Below, in pieces: positions 1 through 7,303 of a DNA stretch of 46,451 nt (its first letter is position 1; the number at the start of each line of letters is the position of its first letter). The position numbers were made by a program, and so were the translations under genes. Source of the DNA: a virus; the IMG/VR virus record IMGVR_UViG_3300017763_000032, positions 1-46,451 of that record; one strand, written 5' to 3'. The notes beneath the pieces were generated by a model that worked only from the letters and a program-made list of their open reading frames with translations, ran no database searches and was not told the DNA's origin.

Positions 1-491
1 CTTCCTCCGGGCTTAACCATTGAAATAAAATCGTTTACTATTTTTTTCATATCTATATTAGGATAGAAATGTAAAGCGGTTATTGAAAAAACAGACTCAA
101 AATAGTTTTGGTGAGAATCAATAAACGATTGATCTACTGTATCAATAATGTCAGCATTTTCACATGACTTATCAGGTTCAATTCCTATAATATTAGGAAT
201 ATATTTTTTAAATGAGTTGTCACCACACCCTAAATCATAGATAGTAATTGGATTTTTTTCTAATAAAAAATTTAAATAATAAAAAGATGTAAGACTGTAT
301 TCATTTGGCCAACGACTTCGGTGCTCACTTTTTCTTGCTAAGTATAAAGCATTTGGTTGCATTGGATCAAAGAATTTTTCCCAATGCAAATATTGGTAAT
401 CTTTAGCAATTGCTTTATATAAGTCAGTTTTTATGAAAGAGGACTTGAATGCATCAATATCATATGTATTGACATTTTCTTGTATGGACAT
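1..491 (-). CDS. SAM-dependent methyltransferase, 3' end cut by window edge
   Basis: This is an open frame read leftward that runs off the window edge; about 163 residues are visible. It contains the class I SAM-binding motif YDLGCGDNSF at about residue 90, followed by an acidic end of the next strand (GIEPD), and ends near VKPGG, the usual post-motif of this fold. The family transfers a methyl group from S-adenosylmethionine; the substrate cannot be read from the sequence. The ATG shares its A with the stop of the upstream GroES-like gene (TAATG), which suggests translational coupling. The N-terminal 80 residues are rich in aromatic and charged residues and look like a substrate-specific cap. 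A sugar, lipid or small-molecule methyltransferase is as likely as a nucleic-acid one. Confidence 0.8.
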   Translation of the reverse strand, partial: MSIQENVNTYDIDAFKSSFIKTDLYKAIAKDYQYLHWEKFFDPMQPNALYLARKSEHRSRWPNEYSLTSFYYLNFLLEKNPITIYDLGCGDNSFKKYIPNIIGIEPDKSCENADIIDTVDQSFIDSHQNYFESVFSITALHFYPNIDMKKIVNDFISMVKPGG

Positions 492-868
492 TAAGCGCCT
501 TCTTTGTCACCATAAGCCATATTTCTTTGAGGTTCATCACTTACTAACATGCAGTCTTTAGGGTCAACACATCGAATTGTTTTATCGCCTTCTGCATCAG
601 TAATGTTAACACCACGTGTCCATCTGCCATGACCAACAAGAACCCATTGACCTACTTCAAGTCCACTGTTATGATCTGGTCCTAATGAATATACTTGTGC
701 CCAACGAGGCTTGATCCCTGAAGATTTCTTATCATCGTCCATTAAAATGATACCAGAATCTAATGTTTGTCCACCAAAATCCATATTGTGTACAATGATT
801 TTATCAGAAATTGCTCTCAATGACTTGCATTGAATACGATTGATATTTGATTTAAGTCCTATTGCCAT
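491..868 (-). CDS. GroES-like co-chaperonin (T4 gp31-type)
   Basis: The 125-residue protein follows the Cpn10 plan: DKIIVHNMDFG near residue 23, a mobile-loop-like segment ending in SGIIL (Cpn10: GGIVL), then WAQVYSLGPDHNSGLEVGQW, matching the chaperonin-10 'v.aVG.G....G...V..GD.V' core, and a final beta strand, IRCVDPKDCMLVSD. Such proteins cap the host GroEL ring; T4 gp31 does so to fold the major capsid protein. It is longer than bacterial GroES (about 97 residues) because of N- and C-terminal tails. The start ATG directly follows the stop of the upstream gene, and AAAGG lies upstream. Identification rests on motif order, as sequence identity is low. Confidence 0.75.
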   Translation of the reverse strand: MAIGLKSNINRIQCKSLRAISDKIIVHNMDFGGQTLDSGIILMDDDKKSSGIKPRWAQVYSLGPDHNSGLEVGQWVLVGHGRWTRGVNITDAEGDKTIRCVDPKDCMLVSDEPQRNMAYGDKEGA

Positions 869-1519
869 TTACTTCTTACCTTTCTTTTTTGATTTTGGTT
901 GTTCTGTTACAATGTTCTCTAAAGCCGCTTTCTTAATTGCTTCGATGTCAAAGTCTTCTTCTAACTCTGCTAACTCAGCCTCTTCAGGATGTAGTTCTAA
1001 TTCTCCTTCTCCTCCGAAACTATCTGGAGCCTCATCTGCTGATTTCATTACAAATTCTTCAGGCTCTACTGGGGGAATAGGAGCAATTTCTGCTTCGATA
1101 GGTGCTACATATTCTTCTACTGGTTCGACAGTTTCTTGCACTTGTGGTTTTGATTCTTCTACTAATTTATCTAACATAGGAGTTTCAACTGCTTCTTCTT
1201 CTTTGTCTGGAATTTGTTTAGAATTCAGTGCATCTAACTCTCTCAGTTGTTTTGGTGATAACGGTGCATTTGGATTAGCACTCGGACTAAGATCAGGATG
1301 TTCTGGTCTTGCTTGAGCAGTTTGAGATCCTACTTGAGAAGCATAAGAATCTGCTACTTTATCACCTGCAGTTCTGATGACTTGTCCATTTGCATCAATC
1401 TCATCTCCACGTGCATTGACTTGATTTATATTGCTGACTGCTCTAGTTTTTTCATGTTTAGATATTAGGCTTGCCATATCTAATGATCTTCCTCTAGCAG
1501 TTTTGTATATTTTTCCCAT
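869..1519 (-). CDS. Conserved hypothetical protein with acidic C-terminal half
   Basis: The protein has 216 residues. The N-terminus (GKIYKTARGRSLDM, then NARGD) is the kind of start I recall from uncharacterised proteins of marine T4-like phages. From about residue 105 it becomes Glu/Pro-rich and probably disordered, ending in a strongly basic tail (KSKKKGKK). No enzyme motif is seen. It sits between the DnaE-like gene and the GroES-like gene on the same strand with almost no spacing, so it is probably co-transcribed. The mix of acidic linker and basic tail would suit a nucleic-acid or capsid-associated role, but that is inference. Confidence 0.7.
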   Translation of the reverse strand: MGKIYKTARGRSLDMASLISKHEKTRAVSNINQVNARGDEIDANGQVIRTAGDKVADSYASQVGSQTAQARPEHPDLSPSANPNAPLSPKQLRELDALNSKQIPDKEEEAVETPMLDKLVEESKPQVQETVEPVEEYVAPIEAEIAPIPPVEPEEFVMKSADEAPDSFGGEGELELHPEEAELAELEEDFDIEAIKKAALENIVTEQPKSKKKGKK

Positions 1520-1528
1520 AATCTTATC

Positions 1529-2044
1529 CTATTTTAAAAATTCTTCGATGTTTAAATCGTAGTGTAAACTATTTATTCTGTGAATACCTATCAAAAACAA
1601 AACAAAACTAGATACACTCGATCCTCTCCCAACTCCCCATACTATATTGTTCTTTCGCATTAAGTCTACAAGATACTTCATATATTGCAACAAAGTAAAG
1701 AGTCCTCTCTTTTCATACATCAACAACTCTTTGCCTGCTCGTTGTAGTTCCTCTTCATGTGTACACTGATCTAATACGAACTTTGCAATATCAAACGTTT
1801 TATACTCATCAGGCATAAACCATTGACTCCTAAGAATTTGATCAAAGTCTTCTACTGACACGTTAATGTTTTCTGTTAACTCTTTGACTAAATTAGGTAC
1901 ATTCTCTAATTCTAATGCTGGGTCAAAAGGCACAACTTCATCTACTATAACAGCATGTTTTAACTTAATAGTGGGATTAGTCATATACAAATCAAACAAG
2001 TCTTGCTCGTTGTATATAGGCTGTCCATAGTTGTTCTTAATCAT
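1529..2044 (-). CDS. Short DnaE-like protein (Pol III alpha fragment without catalytic Asp)
   Basis: The 171-residue protein ends with YLVDLMRKNNIVWGVGRGSS, then VSSFVLFLIG and FLK. This matches the bacterial DNA polymerase III alpha segment with the 'GvGRGSaagSlvay.lgI....pl.ydL.FerFL' signature. In DnaE the catalytic Asp pair (PDFDVDF) comes just after the point where this protein stops, so it keeps the nucleotide-contacting loop but lacks the metal-binding residues and cannot be a polymerase alone. The first 110 residues contain an acidic PDEYKTFDI stretch. I recall similar stand-alone proteins in cyanophages, so this looks like an established family and not a fresh truncation. A sigma70-type promoter lies immediately upstream and may start transcription at the ATG. 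Confidence 0.7.
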   Translation of the reverse strand: MIKNNYGQPIYNEQDLFDLYMTNPTIKLKHAVIVDEVVPFDPALELENVPNLVKELTENINVSVEDFDQILRSQWFMPDEYKTFDIAKFVLDQCTHEEELQRAGKELLMYEKRGLFTLLQYMKYLVDLMRKNNIVWGVGRGSSVSSFVLFLIGIHRINSLHYDLNIEEFLK

Positions 2045-2050
2045 GCAACT

Positions 2051-2079
2051 ATTATATATGTATTGAAGTGAGAAATCAA
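2051..2079 (-). promoter_or_regulatory. Sigma70-type promoter for the DnaE-like gene
   Basis: On the minus strand TTGATT (2079-2074) is followed by a 17-bp spacer and TATAAT (2056-2051). The start ATG begins only 6 nt past the -10 box, so the transcript would be leaderless or nearly so. The -35 box overlaps the stop codon of the upstream gene. Confidence 0.7.
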
Positions 2080-2669
2080 GTATTATGGTCTAATTTTTGA
2101 TTGGCTTTTTTACCTTTTTTGGCAAAACCCAAATCTAGTTTTTCCCATGCATCATCACTGAACAGTTCTATAATTTTATGATCTTCGTCTGAGTTTTCTA
2201 GTTTAGAATCTTCCATACATATTGTAGCACAATTCCACCATTTAGAAGAGTGTTGATCGATAATGTCTTCTGCTATCTCAGATACAGTATGAAATTTGAC
2301 TCCTTCACTGAATGTTGATCCTAAAATTAAATCTGTTACTATGAGTTTGTTTTCAGTTATTGCATTGAATTTAGTTAGTAATACCATAGAAATTATCTGA
2401 TCATGTGGTTCGTCAGGCAATGTACAAATATTGATACCGGCGGCTTTGTATTTCTGTATTGCTTTAGTCTCACTCTCTTCTATAAACAGACCACTTTGAA
2501 TTCTATGTGAGATAAAGTAATGAATACGTTCTAATGCAATATTATGTTCTTTAATGACATCAGTATTAACTAACATCGATAATGTTATTTGGTATTGATT
2601 GATGTAAAAACCATCTTCAAAATGAATAGCGGTATCAAACAGAAAATCTTTTTCTATTCGTTGAGTCAC
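2076..2669 (-). CDS. Conserved hypothetical protein
   Basis: The 197-residue protein has no motif I recognise. It starts with GTG (2669-2667), preceded by GGAG eight bases upstream, and the GTG overlaps the stop of the upstream gene (GTGA), indicating coupling. The sequence is mixed alpha/beta, acidic in the last third, and ends with a basic segment (KKGKKANQK). The stop codon overlaps the -35 box of the next gene's promoter, so transcription of the two may be separately controlled. Function unknown. Confidence 0.65.
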   Translation of the reverse strand: MTQRIEKDFLFDTAIHFEDGFYINQYQITLSMLVNTDVIKEHNIALERIHYFISHRIQSGLFIEESETKAIQKYKAAGINICTLPDEPHDQIISMVLLTKFNAITENKLIVTDLILGSTFSEGVKFHTVSEIAEDIIDQHSSKWWNCATICMEDSKLENSDEDHKIIELFSDDAWEKLDLGFAKKGKKANQKLDHNT

Positions 2670-2908
2670 TTTTTGTCTCCGTCAACATGAATATTATTAC
2701 CTAAGTCTTGCTTTGCAAAAACTTCATCTAGTTTTTTCTTATGTTGTGCTTGATAACTAGTAACTGCCATTCTTAATTGATTGAGTAGAGGCTGGTTACC
2801 AGAAGCCATAGCAAAGTTAATTTTAGTAGTTAAACTTGAAAGTGTTTCTTGTAGTTCTTCTAGGCTTTTGTTAGATAAGTCACTTTTATTGATAAAAGGA
2901 TGTTCCAT
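2666..2908 (-). CDS. Small helical hypothetical protein
   Basis: This is an 80-residue protein. The ATG at 2908 was chosen because a near-perfect Shine-Dalgarno AAGGAGG sits five bases upstream; a TTG one codon earlier is in frame but worse placed. Most of the chain (LEELQETLSSLTTKINFAMA, then QLRMAVTSYQAQHKKKLDEV) should form amphipathic helices, perhaps a short coiled coil. It lies 10 bp after the 438-residue virion protein and overlaps the next gene. Small helical proteins here in T4-like phages are often assembly factors, but nothing in this one proves that. Confidence 0.65.
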   Translation of the reverse strand: MEHPFINKSDLSNKSLEELQETLSSLTTKINFAMASGNQPLLNQLRMAVTSYQAQHKKKLDEVFAKQDLGNNIHVDGDKK

Positions 2909-2918
2909 CAATACCTCC

Positions 2919-4235
2919 TTAGAACGATTCTAATGGTATCCGTTTCCAAATATCGTGCCCTTGCACGTATATTGTTGCAACTGTGCCACTGAGCAATGCT
3001 GAGTCAGATACATCTGTTAATTCTACTTCAGGACCTGCGACACCACCAGCAACACGAGATTTGCTAAGTGTTATAGTAGTTGTTGAGGGAGCAGTTTTAA
3101 CATAGTATGTTGCATTTTCTTCTAAATTAGCATTAGTAACATTGGCACCTGAAAAAATTATTGGTTGATTTGGACAGAAAGAGTTTGCAACTGGTGCCAA
3201 AGCACCTGAAAATGTAATCACATTACTAGCAACTGTTTCCAGATTTCCTGCTGTTACATTACTGTCATAAGTTCCTACACAAAGATATGTATAACCTATA
3301 GGTGATGCCTGCATAGTGCCTGTAGCAGTTGAGAGTGTTAAAGGTGTAGTAAGTGCGGCATCAGTTGTAACTACAAAACTAGTGTCTGTTGTAATAGTCG
3401 AAACATAGTATGTTGTTCCTGCAACTGGCCCACCAAAAATCGCTTCTCCACCTTGTCCAGTGAATTCAATTGGCATGCCTATATAGAATCCTTCTGTAGA
3501 ATCAGTAGTGAAAACATTCGTTGTAATTGTTGTAGCAGTCACTGTGATAGGTTCTACGACAGGAGTAAGAGCAATATCTCCGTTTCTATCACCTACGTAG
3601 CCTGTTGGTGTCATTGCTTGTCTAACTTCAACCTGTGATGTTTGATAACCCCTATTAATAGGTTCTATTGTAACTGTGTTACCACAGTTTGTAGTTGTAA
3701 GTTTGTATTGTAAGTTAGTAACATTATAAGGCGCTTTTGCAATCGTTAAGTTTCCAGCATTAAGTGCATTGTTTTCTACGATATTGCCACTAGCATTAAT
3801 AGTACCAGGAAAAGTAATATATGCATCTGAATTTCCAATTGTTAAATCTAATGTGATTTCACTTTTAGTTCCAGAAGGTGCCCAACCAGCTACTTGTAAT
3901 GTAGTGTTGCCTGTAATAGTACCAGTTTGTACATCACCTAAAGTAGCATCTACAACAACTGACCCAGATATCGCATTACCTAAATTATATGTAGTCGATC
4001 TAAAGCCTCGCACAGCCGCATTACTGATCAGTGTGTTAGCCATATTATTGTCAATAGCAACACCAGTTAAACCTTGTTTGAGTACGGCTTTGTCTTGCAG
4101 TTCTGTAATCTCAGTACTTGCAGTATTTAAATTGTTTTTGATAGATGTGAAATTATCTCTAAATCCTTGAGTGGAGTTATTTTCTCCTGGGACAGGATAA
4201 TCGACATTGATTCCGTTTGTATTAATTGTACTCAT
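2919..4235 (-). CDS. Virion (tail/baseplate fibre-like) structural protein
   Basis: The 438-residue protein opens with NVDYPVPGENNSTQGFRDNF, a motif recurrent in marine T4-like fibre or baseplate-attached proteins, followed by a predicted coiled coil (IKNNLNTASTEITELQDK). The rest is Thr/Ser/Val-rich beta structure. At about residues 230-305 it carries an 'E1_FCCH-like' beta module (GMPIEFTG, then GTTYYVSTI, then TSFVVTTD), and a second, more diverged one follows (QPIIFSGANV, then ATYYVKTA). The same module occurs in three other virion proteins of this window. A late promoter lies 25 bp before the ATG. The role is probably in the distal tail; no enzymatic site is seen. Confidence 0.75.
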   Translation of the reverse strand: MSTINTNGINVDYPVPGENNSTQGFRDNFTSIKNNLNTASTEITELQDKAVLKQGLTGVAIDNNMANTLISNAAVRGFRSTTYNLGNAISGSVVVDATLGDVQTGTITGNTTLQVAGWAPSGTKSEITLDLTIGNSDAYITFPGTINASGNIVENNALNAGNLTIAKAPYNVTNLQYKLTTTNCGNTVTIEPINRGYQTSQVEVRQAMTPTGYVGDRNGDIALTPVVEPITVTATTITTNVFTTDSTEGFYIGMPIEFTGQGGEAIFGGPVAGTTYYVSTITTDTSFVVTTDAALTTPLTLSTATGTMQASPIGYTYLCVGTYDSNVTAGNLETVASNVITFSGALAPVANSFCPNQPIIFSGANVTNANLEENATYYVKTAPSTTTITLSKSRVAGGVAGPEVELTDVSDSALLSGTVATIYVQGHDIWKRIPLESF

Positions 4236-4259
4236 AATTTGTTTGTTCTCTTAATATAG

Positions 4260-4265
4260 TATTTA
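4260..4265 (-). promoter_or_regulatory. T4-type late promoter (438-residue virion gene)
   Basis: GATAAATA reads on the minus strand. The expected start about 6 nt downstream gives a leader of about 19 nt containing a weak AAGAGAA. Confidence 0.7.
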
Positions 4266-4275
4266 TCAACGTAAA

Positions 4276-6813
4276 TTAGCCGGATACATTTCCTTCATCA
4301 GGCAATATTGTTTTTCTAGGGAATAACACATGAAAATTATCTCTCTCAACTGGATCAAGCGGTGGAGACGCACTAGGTAGCCCTGTCCATGCAGGAGGAA
4401 TAGTGTTGTTATCATAGTCATATGTTAGAGATTTGTCTACTGTTATTCTATCTAACTCAAAATTAATTTGATTTAATGTATAAGGTTTCCCTAGAGGATC
4501 TAACCATAATGTTTCGATATTATTTTTAATTGTGTCAGCAGTTCCTGGCTTGCAATATGCAAGAACCCAAGCAGGAGTATACCCTAGTGTTGAACCATTT
4601 GCTTGTTGACTTGTCATCCATTCAGGAAGTAATCTAAAGTCGAATTCTTGTCCTAAATTTTGACCAACCCTTGATCTCATATTTGGTAAACTGTTTGGAT
4701 ATAATGCTTGAGCAAATCCTGGAGTTAAGGCTGTATAATATTGTGGATTACCGTCAGCATCGTTATCTATGTAACTTGTGTATATATCCATCTCACTTGT
4801 ATACCATGGGCCTTTGTTTAATGGAATATCTCTTGGCCATAAAATGCCTTCACTAACACTTTTGCCTTTAGGATTAACTAAGTTGTCTTGTACTTCTGAA
4901 TATACAACTTCATATACTACTGTGCCTGCCGCATTTTTTGCAACTGCTGTTTTTAATTCTCCTAAAGTAATATATCTCCAATAATGATTTTTAGTAATAG
5001 CCGCAACATATTCATCAAAGTCACTAGCATAAATTCCATATGCATGTTCATATACTATACTAGATGATTTACCAAAATTAGAATCTTCTACTCTATACAA
5101 GTCGGCTGTAGGAAAAATTGTAGTGCTAGTTAATAACTGCTTGATGATTGCTCTATCTTCAAGTGAAGGAGCACACTTAATGTACAATGTGTCTGTTGGT
5201 TGATCGAATTCCTGATCAATTACTAATGTAAATTCTCTTGGAGAAAATACAACAGGATATAACGGAGAGTATGCTTCTATAGTAAAAGTGAATGTAGTTT
5301 GATCATCTAATTCTAATAATTCATCTGTAGGTTGATATGCAACTGTGCCTGAAATTCCGCCATCTGCAAGTACTGTTAAGTTTGGAGGTAGTTTTCCATT
5401 AGTTACTCTATAAGATAATGCTACGTCAGATGTTGCTTCAACTGCTAAGATTGATGTTTCACTATTATTCATTTTACCAAGATCACTAGGCGTAATCCAA
5501 GTAATAATACCATTGATGTCATTAGCAATAGTCATTTGGAAATTAAAGACAGCACTAGAAACATTAGTAAAGTTTGTCTTTCTAACACTCACAGAAAAAC
5601 TATAATTATTAATACTGTTTTCTGCAATGACTGGAGTTCCTGTTATCCAACCAGTTGTAGCATCGCCGACTAAACCTAAAGGTAAGTTTGCGAATTGATA
5701 TGTTAATGCATCGCCATCGAAGTCATGTCCTAACATTTTCCATGAAAAGTATTCTCCACTTTGAAACTGTCCCATGAGAGCAGATTCGCTTGGTGAATAA
5801 GTGAGATTTAGATCATTGTTAGGGAATACATAGTATCCATAATTAGTAGGATCATTGACACCTACATTAAATGTTGATGGTCTTGTATTGTAGATTGTGG
5901 GAACTCTTGTATTAGCAGGAAATCCAGGACCTCCTACATTTGTTGGTGCATTTTGATTTGCTACAATAATTAAATATGATTGTAAGTTGTTTCCTAAAGC
6001 AGATAATAGTTCTAGTGTGAAACTAAATGTTTGTACAGTTGGCTCACCTATTTGAATTTGTGGCAAGGTAGTTGTCATAATACCAGTGCCATCAGTCAGA
6101 CTAAGAATTGTTCCGCCACGTGTCAAAGAAACAGTAAACGTTGTTGAATTTATTATTGAATGTACAAAGTAAGTAGTATTAGATACTAATCCACCAAATA
6201 ACGATCCTGAAAACACAACAGGTCTATCTATGACGAATTCATCAGTACTTAGTACTTCTATCACATTAGATGACACAGATACCGCAGTTGTAGATACAGT
6301 AGAGTAATTAATATTAATGATAGGAGCTTCTGGATATCCTCTGATTAAACCTTTTTCATTTATTTCTAAGCCAGGAGGAAGTTTACCTTGTGCTAATCTA
6401 ATTGTTATTTCGTTAGTAGAGATCGGATTGTCATATTCTACTTGTAATTCTCGCCAAACACTGTCATTAGTATTAAGTATTGTTCCCGTAGGAGTAGTAA
6501 ATGTAGGAGTAGCAACGCCGCTGATCTCTATGCTAAATGCTCTATCTGCTATTTCAGTAGCATTACTTACTTCTGATGCTCTTACAGCAAAGTTATATAC
6601 AGTATCGACACCAACGCTTCCTGGTGTGCCTGATAAGATACCAGTAGTACTGTTTAGTGTCAATCCTGAAGGCAACGAGCCACTTAACACTACATAAGAT
6701 AATGTATCTGACACATCATCAGGAGTTGCTGAGAATGTGAAAGATAAAGGAATCAATGAAGGATATGCACCTATTGATCCTTTGGGAGTTACCCAAGTTG
6801 GATGATGACTCAT
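4276..6813 (-). CDS. Large virion adhesin with Ig/cadherin-like (He_PIG) repeats
   Basis: The 845-residue protein contains at least four repeats of the putative-Ig He_PIG type: SGSLPSGLTLNSTTGILSGT (about residues 45-65), QGKLPPGLEINEKGLIRGYP (about 140-160), ANLPLGLVGDATTGWITGTP (about 380) and NGKLPPNLTVLADGGISGT (about 470). An E1_FCCH-like module sits at about 180-250. The C-terminal 250 residues are a different, mixed alpha/beta region of unknown fold. Such repeats build elongated rods on phage tails that contact cell-surface glycans or proteins. The ATG overlaps the stop of the M15 peptidase gene (ATGA), so the two are coupled. It is likely a tail-associated host-recognition or accessory protein. 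Confidence 0.75.
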   Translation of the reverse strand: MSHHPTWVTPKGSIGAYPSLIPLSFTFSATPDDVSDTLSYVVLSGSLPSGLTLNSTTGILSGTPGSVGVDTVYNFAVRASEVSNATEIADRAFSIEISGVATPTFTTPTGTILNTNDSVWRELQVEYDNPISTNEITIRLAQGKLPPGLEINEKGLIRGYPEAPIININYSTVSTTAVSVSSNVIEVLSTDEFVIDRPVVFSGSLFGGLVSNTTYFVHSIINSTTFTVSLTRGGTILSLTDGTGIMTTTLPQIQIGEPTVQTFSFTLELLSALGNNLQSYLIIVANQNAPTNVGGPGFPANTRVPTIYNTRPSTFNVGVNDPTNYGYYVFPNNDLNLTYSPSESALMGQFQSGEYFSWKMLGHDFDGDALTYQFANLPLGLVGDATTGWITGTPVIAENSINNYSFSVSVRKTNFTNVSSAVFNFQMTIANDINGIITWITPSDLGKMNNSETSILAVEATSDVALSYRVTNGKLPPNLTVLADGGISGTVAYQPTDELLELDDQTTFTFTIEAYSPLYPVVFSPREFTLVIDQEFDQPTDTLYIKCAPSLEDRAIIKQLLTSTTIFPTADLYRVEDSNFGKSSSIVYEHAYGIYASDFDEYVAAITKNHYWRYITLGELKTAVAKNAAGTVVYEVVYSEVQDNLVNPKGKSVSEGILWPRDIPLNKGPWYTSEMDIYTSYIDNDADGNPQYYTALTPGFAQALYPNSLPNMRSRVGQNLGQEFDFRLLPEWMTSQQANGSTLGYTPAWVLAYCKPGTADTIKNNIETLWLDPLGKPYTLNQINFELDRITVDKSLTYDYDNNTIPPAWTGLPSASPPLDPVERDNFHVLFPRKTILPDEGNVSG

Positions 6814-7271
6814 TTGTTAAGACCTAAAGAGTAATGCGTTCTACCATCAACTTTAGATGCTGTCAATGATTTGCCTCTATTACCTTCTATATTATAAGTT
6901 ACATGCACCCAGCCAGAGTCTGGTACTCCCGGAGTATAAAATTCTAAAATTACTTGATCAAAGTCTGTATTCTTTTCAATCCATTTTGCAAGATCATAAT
7001 TAGATACACTATGTATTTCTATGTCTGCCGCTTGACCTTTACAATGTTGTGACTTAGAACTTCCGCCTACTGCTTTATTAAGTGCTTCCCCACGATATCC
7101 ACTATTAATAATGACAGGTCCAAAATGATCTCTGACTTTTTGTAATACGTTTTCACACAATGCTTTTGCATTTTCTAAATGCTCTTCAGGCATAGAGTTG
7201 TCTAAGCCTTGACGTATAGCAGTTTGACTTTTTTCAAACTCTGTTAGTGTAAAATTCTTTGATAATCTCAT
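6810..7271 (-). CDS. M15-family zinc D,D/L,D-peptidase (endolysin candidate)
   Basis: From the ATG at 7271 the protein has 153 residues; an in-frame extension of 27 residues into the upstream gene is cysteine-rich and implausible. It matches Peptidase_M15A: NFTLTEF at the start, INSGYRG, then SSKSQHCKGQAADI with the zinc ligands His and Asp in the expected H-x6-D spacing, and WVHVTY with the third ligand His. The family cleaves peptide stems of peptidoglycan. It lies between fibre genes and overlaps the adhesin gene by ATGA. It could be the lysis enzyme, paired with the holin-like gene at 30104, or a virion-borne wall-opening enzyme; the fibre context leaves both open. Confidence 0.87.
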   Translation of the reverse strand: MRLSKNFTLTEFEKSQTAIRQGLDNSMPEEHLENAKALCENVLQKVRDHFGPVIINSGYRGEALNKAVGGSSKSQHCKGQAADIEIHSVSNYDLAKWIEKNTDFDQVILEFYTPGVPDSGWVHVTYNIEGNRGKSLTASKVDGRTHYSLGLNK

Positions 7272-7303
7272 TTGTTTCTTACCCTTCTTAAAGATGCAAA
7301 ACA

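Noticed and set aside
1570-1575. TAAATA on the minus strand near the end of the DnaE-like gene
   Set aside because: It lies in coding sequence; a leader of about 45 nt to the next gene is possible, but nothing else supports a promoter.
1529-2044. Frameshifted or truncated full DNA polymerase III gene
   Set aside because: No further DnaE sequence continues in any frame downstream, where the next gene starts at once. It appears to be a complete small protein.
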